A stretch of 23,069 bases of DNA from DUAL01 sp036012565 (GTDB lineage: Bacteria > Bacteroidota > Bacteroidia > Flavobacteriales > BACL11). Where the stretch lies: NCBI GenBank assembly GCA_036012565.1, contig DASCPP010000121.1, positions 1 through 23,069 of the forward strand. Reading direction: 5' to 3'. Both the position numbers and the translations under genes were made by a program. Below the pieces are notes generated by a model. The model worked only from the letters and a program-made list of their open reading frames with translations. It made no database searches and was not told the DNA's origin. Below, piece after piece: positions 7,745 to 13,350 of this stretch (the stretch's first letter is position 1; the number at the start of each line of letters is the position of its first letter).

Positions 7745-9607
7745 TTAATTTTGAATAATTAATTTTTTAGTTATACGAGAGTTCTTAGTTGTAATGTTCA
7801 AATAATATACTCCATTTTTCTGGTTACTTAGGTCAATTTTTGTAGTTTCAAAAATTTCTTGTTTTAAAACCAATTTTCCTAGGGGATTAAAAATTTTTGC
7901 ATAATTAGAAATATTTTTTGAGTATTGAGGGTAATAGACATAAAATATTCCATTTGTAGGATTTGGGAAAATTTCTAATATATTTCCTGGAATTTGAATA
8001 TTACTTAAAGCAGAAATACAAAAAGTAGCAGTGTCAGAAAAAGTAAAAGGGGCACTACTTGCTAAAATACTATTATCTATTTCCTTTTTAATAGAAAACA
8101 TTCCATTTCCATAATTGCAACAGAAACCATCACCATAAGTATCTGAGATTACAAAATAATAACAACCATCTTGCAAACAGTATTCAAGTTGATAAAGGCT
8201 GTTGCTCGAAAGAGAGTCACCCTGATCAATTAAAGTATAATTAGCGTCAAAGAGTTGCCAAGAAGTTTCCTGTCCGTAATTGTCCGTAACTAATTTCAAA
8301 TTTATTTTATTTCCGTATTGAGTAGAGAAAGAGGTGGTCTTTGTATCGTTTTGCAAATTAATGTCGGTAGAATTATTCGGATTTAAAGTATTTGCACTAA
8401 AAGTGTGTTGCGTGCCACTTGCAGGAATTCCAGCTAAATAAATTGTATCCGTTTCATTTTGGGCAAGGGCTCCATTCCATACTTGAAATTGCTCACTTCC
8501 GCCATCCACAGAATATTTTATAGTGGCCACAAAAAGAGTGTCCGTGCTATAATTCTTAATCACTACTTTTGGGTAAACAGGGCTTGCACATTCTACCAAT
8601 TGCGTATTTGGATTAATTATTGCTATTATTCCAGCATCTGCATTTGGAATAGTAAATGGCTGACAACCCAATGAAGAAATCAAGCCAAATCTATAAGTAT
8701 TGATAGCAGCCATAGCTCTTGTTTTTTGTCCTTGGGTAAAAATATTCATACAAGCATCATCAGAATAGTCCATAAAATTCATAAACATATCTCCATTATT
8801 TGTGCAAGATGTTTGAGGATGGATTTTACAACCATAATTTGCTTGCTCTTGCTCAGGGGTGTCCGAAACGAAATCATCCCCACAACTATTGTCGCCCCAA
8901 ACATGTAATAAACTCAGCCAATGCCCTACTTCATGGGTTGTAGTTCGCCCTTTATGATAAGGTTGGTTAACTGTTCCTATTGTGCCAAATCTTTCATAAT
9001 CAATGACAATGCCATCTGTTTGGCTGTTCCCGCCAGAGGGAAATTGTGCCCATCCCATCACATTTCCGGCAATATCACACACCCAAATATTCAAATATCT
9101 ATTGGTGTTCCACGCATTACTTCCTCCCATTTGGGTAAAGAAAATACTATCGCTATATAAAGGGATTTCAGGAAGATTAGTTTGTTTTCGGACTATACCA
9201 TTGGCAGGAACTCCTAAATACCTTTTTGCCAGACAAAATTCGATTTGCATATCAGCAGCAAAGGGCAGAAAATCGAAAGGCGTATTGCTTGCATCTTGAT
9301 TTAATCTTCTAAAATCTTCATTAAGCACATCAATTTGTGTTTGAATTTGAGCATCTGAAATATTCTCGGCATTGTTTTTGTAAACTACGTGCACCACCAC
9401 CGGAATGGTAATGGCAGATGCTTTTACACTGGGATTATCTTTTATCCATTTTTGTATTTGAAGTTCTAAATCAGATTGGTTTATGATACTTTCAGGATGT
9501 TGTGTCTTAAAAAAGTCTAAACGATTTTGGGTTCCACAATTTCTTCCTTGCTGTGAGAAAGCGACAAAACTCCAAAAAGTAAAAATATAAATTAAAAGAT
9601 TTTTCAT
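7745..9607 (-). CDS. M43-family secreted zinc metalloprotease with T9SS sorting domain, larger paralogue
   Basis: I place the start at the ATG 9605-9607 (620 residues) rather than an in-frame ATG at 9628. The shorter form opens with a clean signal peptide (MKNLLIYIFTFWSFVAFS), and the longer one would begin inside a -7 promoter box. The protease domain has VVVHVVYK, VLNEDFRRLN, the zinc motif HEVGHWLSLLH (225-235) and the Met-turn MNFMDYSDD (276-284). The Gly usual in HExxHxxGxxH is Ser. After about residue 320 come an Ig-like beta region, then a cysteine-rich module with LEYCLQDGCYYFVISDTYGD and GFCC. The C-terminus is a T9SS sorting domain (ILEIFPNPTNG, terminal TKKLIIQN). Secreted and probably surface-displayed or shed; substrate unknown. 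First gene of the minus-strand run leading to mqnE. Confidence 0.9.
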   Translation of the reverse strand: MKNLLIYIFTFWSFVAFSQQGRNCGTQNRLDFFKTQHPESIINQSDLELQIQKWIKDNPSVKASAITIPVVVHVVYKNNAENISDAQIQTQIDVLNEDFRRLNQDASNTPFDFLPFAADMQIEFCLAKRYLGVPANGIVRKQTNLPEIPLYSDSIFFTQMGGSNAWNTNRYLNIWVCDIAGNVMGWAQFPSGGNSQTDGIVIDYERFGTIGTVNQPYHKGRTTTHEVGHWLSLLHVWGDNSCGDDFVSDTPEQEQANYGCKIHPQTSCTNNGDMFMNFMDYSDDACMNIFTQGQKTRAMAAINTYRFGLISSLGCQPFTIPNADAGIIAIINPNTQLVECASPVYPKVVIKNYSTDTLFVATIKYSVDGGSEQFQVWNGALAQNETDTIYLAGIPASGTQHTFSANTLNPNNSTDINLQNDTKTTSFSTQYGNKINLKLVTDNYGQETSWQLFDANYTLIDQGDSLSSNSLYQLEYCLQDGCYYFVISDTYGDGFCCNYGNGMFSIKKEIDNSILASSAPFTFSDTATFCISALSNIQIPGNILEIFPNPTNGIFYVYYPQYSKNISNYAKIFNPLGKLVLKQEIFETTKIDLSNQKNGVYYLNITTKNSRITKKLIIQN

Positions 9608-9625
9608 TACTAAAATTAAAGAATG

Positions 9626-9633
9626 CAAATTTA
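9626..9633 (-). promoter_or_regulatory. Bacteroidota-type -7 box for the M43/M43/mqnE run
   Basis: TAAATTTG on the minus strand matches TAnnTTTG exactly and ends 18 nt before the ATG at 9607. It overlaps the alternative ATG at 9628, arguing against that start. No -33 TTG is evident. Confidence 0.5.
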
Positions 9634-9661
9634 CGCCTTTATTTAAAAATGCTTAGTCTAA

Positions 9662-9694
9662 TTGAAGTAGATATCTAATAAAACTCTATTTTCG
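9662..9694 (+). promoter_or_regulatory. Possible promoter for rdgB
   Basis: TTG at 9662-9664 and TATTTTCG at 9687-9694 (one mismatch to TAnnTTTG) are separated by 22 nt, at the long end of the accepted spacing. The box ends 19 nt before the rdgB ATG. Confidence 0.35.
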
Positions 9695-9713
9695 GCCTAA
9701 AATTTTATGCTGT

Positions 9714-10289
9714 ATGAAAATTGTTTTTGCTACCAACAATCATAACAAAATAGCTGAAATCAAGGATTTGCTTCCCTGTGAAATTCAAATTTTGAGTTTG
9801 AAAGAGATTAATTGTAATGATGAGCTTCCAGAAACGCAAAATACTTTGGAAGGAAATGCCGTGCAAAAAGCAGAATTTGTTTTTACAAATTACGGTTATA
9901 ACTGCTTTGCTGATGATACTGGCTTGGAGGTTAAGGCTTTAAATAATGAGCCGGGCATTTATTCAGCTCGCTATGCTGGGGAACTATGTAGTCCGGAAGA
10001 CAATATGCACAAAGCCCTTCAAAAGCTAGAGGGAGAAAACAATAGAGAAGCAAAATTCCGGACAGTAATAGCCCTTATTATAGATGGAAAAACATTACTA
10101 TTTGAGGGAAAATGCAATGGAGAAATTACAAAAGAAAAAGCGGGCGAAAAGGGTTTTGGTTACGATCCTATTTTTAGGCCATTAGGTCATAAAAAGACTT
10201 TTGCTGAAATGACAAAACAAGAAAAAGGTGCAATTAGCCACAGAGGAATTGCTACAAGAAAATTAGTTGAATTTTTGCAAAGGGTTTAG
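9714..10289 (+). CDS. rdgB: XTP/dITP diphosphatase (RdgB/HAM1 family)
   Basis: A 191-residue housecleaning pyrophosphatase. It hydrolyses non-canonical purine triphosphates (dITP, ITP, XTP) to the monophosphate plus PPi, keeping deaminated bases out of DNA and RNA in the cytoplasm. Family motifs appear in order: FATNNHNKIAEI (5-16, nucleotide binding), LEGNAVQKA (45-53), FADDTGLEV (65-73) with the catalytic and metal-binding D67/D68, PGIYSARYAG (80-89), GFGYDPIF (147-154) and AISHRG (173-178). Length is normal for the family. It has its own weak promoter and diverges from the M43 genes. Its TAG stop overlaps the convergent DUF4197 stop by 4 nt (TTAG). Confidence 0.97.
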   Translation: MKIVFATNNHNKIAEIKDLLPCEIQILSLKEINCNDELPETQNTLEGNAVQKAEFVFTNYGYNCFADDTGLEVKALNNEPGIYSARYAGELCSPEDNMHKALQKLEGENNREAKFRTVIALIIDGKTLLFEGKCNGEITKEKAGEKGFGYDPIFRPLGHKKTFAEMTKQEKGAISHRGIATRKLVEFLQRV

Positions 10290-11005
10290 TTGCCAAAAAC
10301 TTTTTTCAGTAGGGCAGAGGTTCTTTCTTTCGGATTTTCTCTTATGGCAATTTCTTGTTGAGCAAGCATAAAAAATAATCCACTTATCGCTTTTTCAGTT
10401 ACATAAGTTTCCAATTCAGGATTTACTTTTTCTACAAATGGAATTTTGTTGTAAGTAGTCATTATGCTTTCCCAATGTTTTGTAGCATTTACTTTATCTA
10501 AAGAATTTTTAATAATTGGCTTGAAAGCATTTACAACTGCTGAATTTGTATTTCTGTTTAAGTAATCTGTTCCAGCAGTTTTATTTCCTTTTACAATGCC
10601 GATTGCATCTTTAATACTCATTTTTTTAATGGCACCCACAAATATTGGCTTTGCTAATACAGCTGCATCTTCTGCTGCTCGGTTGATGCTTAGTATTACC
10701 TCATCTACCTTTTTTTGCATACCTAGTTGTTTTAATTTGTCGGCAACTTTTGTAGCATTTTTTGGGAAAGGAATTTTTACTTTAGGATTACCAAAATACC
10801 CATTTCTTATTGAGAGTACGTTTACTCCTTTTTCTGTTCCTTTTTTTAGGGTTTCTTTTAAAGCATTAGCAGCTTCCTTTTCACTAAAAGAATCTCCTTT
10901 TATCAATTCTTTATTTACCTTTTCAGCTGCTTTTTTTAAATCTTTCCAGTTTTGGGCTTGTGTAAATAACGGTAAGCAAAGTAAAATTATTAGTAGTTTT
11001 TTCAT
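10286..11005 (-). CDS. DUF4197 domain-containing secreted or periplasmic protein
   Basis: A 239-residue protein with a signal peptide (MKKLLIILLCLPLFTQA, then QNW). The mature part is mostly helical and matches what I know of the DUF4197 family: ALKETLKKGTEKGVNVL (48-64), GYFGNPKVKIPFP (69-81), INRAAEDAA (107-115), AGTDYLNRNT (144-153) and FKPIIK (161-166). No biochemical function is established for the family, and no catalytic motif or lipobox is visible. It follows the FKBP lipoprotein gene by 36 nt on the same strand with no recognisable promoter between them, so the two are probably co-transcribed. Its stop overlaps the rdgB stop. Family call is fairly firm; role unknown. Confidence 0.85.
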   Translation of the reverse strand: MKKLLIILLCLPLFTQAQNWKDLKKAAEKVNKELIKGDSFSEKEAANALKETLKKGTEKGVNVLSIRNGYFGNPKVKIPFPKNATKVADKLKQLGMQKKVDEVILSINRAAEDAAVLAKPIFVGAIKKMSIKDAIGIVKGNKTAGTDYLNRNTNSAVVNAFKPIIKNSLDKVNATKHWESIMTTYNKIPFVEKVNPELETYVTEKAISGLFFMLAQQEIAIRENPKERTSALLKKVFGN

Positions 11006-11041
11006 GCCGCTATAAATAAAACATTGTAGGAAAATTGACTT

Positions 11042-11746
11042 TTATTGAATACTTATTAATTCAACAATAAATATTAAAGTTGCATTTGGAGGTATGCCAG
11101 CTTGAGGTATTCCTTTTTCGGCATAAGCTAATGTGCTAGGGATAGTTAATTTCCATTTATCCCCTACTTTCATTAATTGTAGCGCTTCCGTCCAACCAGG
11201 AATCACTCCATTTACTGGGAATGTAACAGGTTCTCCTCTGTTTATTGAGCTATCAAAAACTGTACTATCATTTAAACTTCCGTGATAATGCACTGTAACT
11301 TGATTCTCAGCAGTTGGATTTTCTTCTCCTTCACCATTTACTAAAACTTCATATTGCAGTCCGCTAGCAGTTGTTATTGTTTCCTCATTCACCTTTCTTG
11401 CATCTATCCAAATTTGTGCTACTGCAGTTATGGAGTCCTGCAATCTTAATTTTTCCGCTTCCAATTTATCTTGTAATGTCTTAAAATATTTTTCAAGTAT
11501 TTTTTGGGACTGTTCTTGCGTTATCAAAAGAGAATCATCATTGAAAATATGTTTGATCCCCATGCTTACTGCATCTGCATTTATATCCTCAAGCCCTTGC
11601 CCTTGAAGTTGTAATGCATTGAAAGCTCCTAAACTATAACTTACGCTATCAAGTTCAGTTTCTAATTTTTGGGTAAAAGCATCATTCGGATTGCAAGCGG
11701 TAAGAGTAATTGCAGCTACTAAAATGCTTAGGTTAAATTTATTCAT
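11042..11746 (-). CDS. FKBP-type peptidyl-prolyl cis-trans isomerase, lipoprotein
   Basis: The start is taken at ATG 11744-11746, giving 234 residues; a TTG five codons upstream lies inside a perfect -7 box. Residues 1-17 are a lipoprotein signal ending in the lipobox LTAC, with Cys18 the lipidation site. Residues about 30-110 match the helical FKBP N-terminal dimerisation domain (DSVSYSLGAFNALQLQGQG, LEKYFKTLQDKLEAEKLRLQD). The FKBP catalytic domain spans about 125-234, with VTVHYHGSL, VFDSS, GVIPGWTEAL, LAYAEKG and LIFIVELISIQ, retaining the aromatic pocket residues. It should catalyse proline isomerisation during folding of envelope proteins, anchored to the inner or outer membrane. It heads a likely operon with the DUF4197 gene. 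It resembles FkpA/Mip in architecture. Confidence 0.93.
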   Translation of the reverse strand: MNKFNLSILVAAITLTACNPNDAFTQKLETELDSVSYSLGAFNALQLQGQGLEDINADAVSMGIKHIFNDDSLLITQEQSQKILEKYFKTLQDKLEAEKLRLQDSITAVAQIWIDARKVNEETITTASGLQYEVLVNGEGEENPTAENQVTVHYHGSLNDSTVFDSSINRGEPVTFPVNGVIPGWTEALQLMKVGDKWKLTIPSTLAYAEKGIPQAGIPPNATLIFIVELISIQ

Positions 11747-11758
11747 AATTTTTTTCTG

Positions 11759-11766
11759 CAAATATA
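11759..11766 (-). promoter_or_regulatory. Bacteroidota-type -7 box for the FKBP gene
   Basis: TATATTTG on the minus strand is a perfect TAnnTTTG and ends 12 nt before the ATG at 11746. The -7 box of rfbC is 34 bp away on the other strand, so the two promoters overlap. Confidence 0.5.
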
Positions 11767-11777
11767 AACTTTTACAT

Positions 11778-11808
11778 TTTGGAAAATGTTTTAGAATTGC
11801 TTAATTTG
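11778..11808 (+). promoter_or_regulatory. Promoter for rfbC operon
   Basis: TTTG at 11778-11781 (-33) and TTAATTTG at 11801-11808 (-7, one mismatch to TAnnTTTG) are separated by exactly 19 nt, the consensus spacing. Transcription would start near 11815, downstream of an in-frame ATG at 11779 and 24 nt before the ATG at 11839. Confidence 0.55.
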
Positions 11809-11838
11809 TATATTAGCCCACTTTCTAAAAAAATAAGT

Positions 11839-12381
11839 ATGAATATAATAAAAACATCCATTGAAGGACTTCTAGTAATTGAGCCAAAAATATTTTCAGA
11901 TGATAGGGGTTATTTTTTTGAGAGTTGGAGTAAAGGGGCTTTCGAAAAAGAAGGATTAAACCTAAATTTTGTACAAGATAATCAGTCGTTTTCTGCAAAA
12001 GGTGTTTTAAGAGGCTTACATTTTCAAAATCCTCCTTTTGAACAAGGAAAATTGGTAAGAGTTATTAGTGGGGCTGCATTAGATGTTGCGATAGATATCC
12101 GAAAAAATTCCGCTACTTATGGGCAGTATTTTTCTGTTGTTTTAAATGGAGATAATAAGACCTCTTTCTGGATTCCACCAGGATTTGCCCATGGATTTAT
12201 CACTTTAGAAGACGATACCATTTTTACTTATAAATGTACTGGGGTTTATAATAAAGAGTCAGAGGGTTCAATTGTTTGGAATGATAAAGATTTAAATATC
12301 GATTGGGGATGGGATAGTCCTATTGTGTCAGATAAAGACCAAGATTCTCCAAGCTTTTCTGATTTAAAAACTAATTTCTAA
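11839..12381 (+). CDS. rfbC: dTDP-4-dehydrorhamnose 3,5-epimerase
   Basis: A 180-residue cupin epimerase (RmlC) that converts dTDP-4-keto-6-deoxyglucose to dTDP-4-keto-rhamnose for surface polysaccharide. Family motifs are FSDDRGYFFESW (19-30), GVLRGLHFQ (55-63) with the catalytic base H61, GKLVRV (70-75), FWIPPGFAHGF (110-120), YKCTGVYNKESEG (131-143) and WNDKDLNIDW (147-156). I chose ATG 11839 instead of 11779: the extra 20 residues would precede the conserved start of the family, and the promoter lies inside them. The usual partners rfbA, rfbB and rfbD are not in the window. The next gene (lytic transglycosylase) begins after 3 nt, so this is probably the first gene of an rfbC-mltD-uvrA transcript. 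Confidence 0.93.
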   Translation: MNIIKTSIEGLLVIEPKIFSDDRGYFFESWSKGAFEKEGLNLNFVQDNQSFSAKGVLRGLHFQNPPFEQGKLVRVISGAALDVAIDIRKNSATYGQYFSVVLNGDNKTSFWIPPGFAHGFITLEDDTIFTYKCTGVYNKESEGSIVWNDKDLNIDWGWDSPIVSDKDQDSPSFSDLKTNF

Positions 12382-12384
12382 AAA

Positions 12385-13347
12385 ATGAAAAACACCAATT
12401 CATTTGTTTCCTTTCTTGCAGTTTTATCTTTCTTTTTTCTATTGTTTTCCTATCCTACTAAAAAATTATCGGAAGACAAACTACACCAAAAACAATTTAA
12501 TGAAAAATATAATATTTTTACCATTAGTAAGCCAGCTAATATGAATTTTTGTGGGGAAAAAGTAGATTTAAAATCAGAAGATATTTGGGAAAGAATGGAT
12601 AAGGAATTACTGAAAAATATTTATTGGCAGTCCAACACTATGTTGTATTTGAAAAGAGCAAGTAAATTTTTCCAAATAATTGAGCCAATATTAAAAGCCA
12701 ATAATATACCAGATGATTTTAAGTATCTAGCAGTAATTGAAAGTGGGTTAGAGGATGTGATTTCTCCTTCTGGTGCGGCAGGTTTCTGGCAAATTCTAAA
12801 AAGCACTGCTAAAGAATATGGTTTGGAAGTAAATACTGCAATTGATGAGCGATATAATCTTGAAAAATCAACCAAAGTGGCTTGTGAATATTTAAGGGAG
12901 GCTTTTGAGAAATTCGGCAGTTGGACTATGGCAGCGGCATCTTATAATAAAGGACAAAACGGTATTTCACGACTAATTGAGAAACAAGGCACCAATAATT
13001 ATTACAATTTGCATTTAAATTCTGAAACTTCTAGATATGTTTTTAGAATTATAGCAGTAAAGGAAATTTTAGAAAATCCAAAACAATATGGTTTCATTTA
13101 TCGGGAAAAAGATTTGTATGTAATGCCAAAATACAAAACTATTGAGATAGATTCTACTATTTCAGATTTAGCTGATTTTGCAACGGCAAATGGAACAAAT
13201 TACAAACTCTTAAAGCAATTAAATCCTTGGCTCAGAAACACTACTTCTTTACCAGATAAATCTAGAAGGAGATACATTTTGAAAATACCAACTGATCCTT
13301 TACTTTTGATGTTTGACGATTTTGAAACTCCTGAACAGGAAAAATAA
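12385..13347 (+). CDS. MltD-like lytic transglycosylase (GH23)
   Basis: A 320-residue exported murein hydrolase that cleaves the MurNAc-GlcNAc bond to leave 1,6-anhydroMurNAc ends. Residues 1-23 are a signal peptide or membrane anchor (FVSFLAVLSFFFLLFS). The SLT/GH23 domain spans about 95-230: FKYLAVIESGL (112-122) with catalytic E119, SPSGAAGFWQI (127-137), DERYNLEKST (154-163) and AAASYNKGQNGI (183-194). Residues about 250-303 (IDSTISDLADFATANG, LKQLNPWL, YILKIP) have the order of a LysM-type wall-binding repeat but are weakly conserved. E. coli MltD is longer and carries clear LysM copies, so this is a compact relative. Spacers of 3 nt to rfbC and 3 nt to uvrA imply one transcript. Confidence 0.9.
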   Translation: MKNTNSFVSFLAVLSFFFLLFSYPTKKLSEDKLHQKQFNEKYNIFTISKPANMNFCGEKVDLKSEDIWERMDKELLKNIYWQSNTMLYLKRASKFFQIIEPILKANNIPDDFKYLAVIESGLEDVISPSGAAGFWQILKSTAKEYGLEVNTAIDERYNLEKSTKVACEYLREAFEKFGSWTMAAASYNKGQNGISRLIEKQGTNNYYNLHLNSETSRYVFRIIAVKEILENPKQYGFIYREKDLYVMPKYKTIEIDSTISDLADFATANGTNYKLLKQLNPWLRNTTSLPDKSRRRYILKIPTDPLLLMFDDFETPEQEK

Positions 13348-13350
13348 AAA

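Noticed and set aside
9605..9628. Longer start for the second M43 protease at 9628
   Set aside because: That ATG overlaps a perfect -7 box and would put seven extra residues before a good signal peptide.
10596..11015. 139-codon open frame on the plus strand antisense to the DUF4197 gene
   Set aside because: It lies wholly opposite a gene with clear family motifs and a signal peptide; its composition (F, S, A rich) is what the reverse strand of that lysine-rich gene would give, and no promoter or family match is visible.
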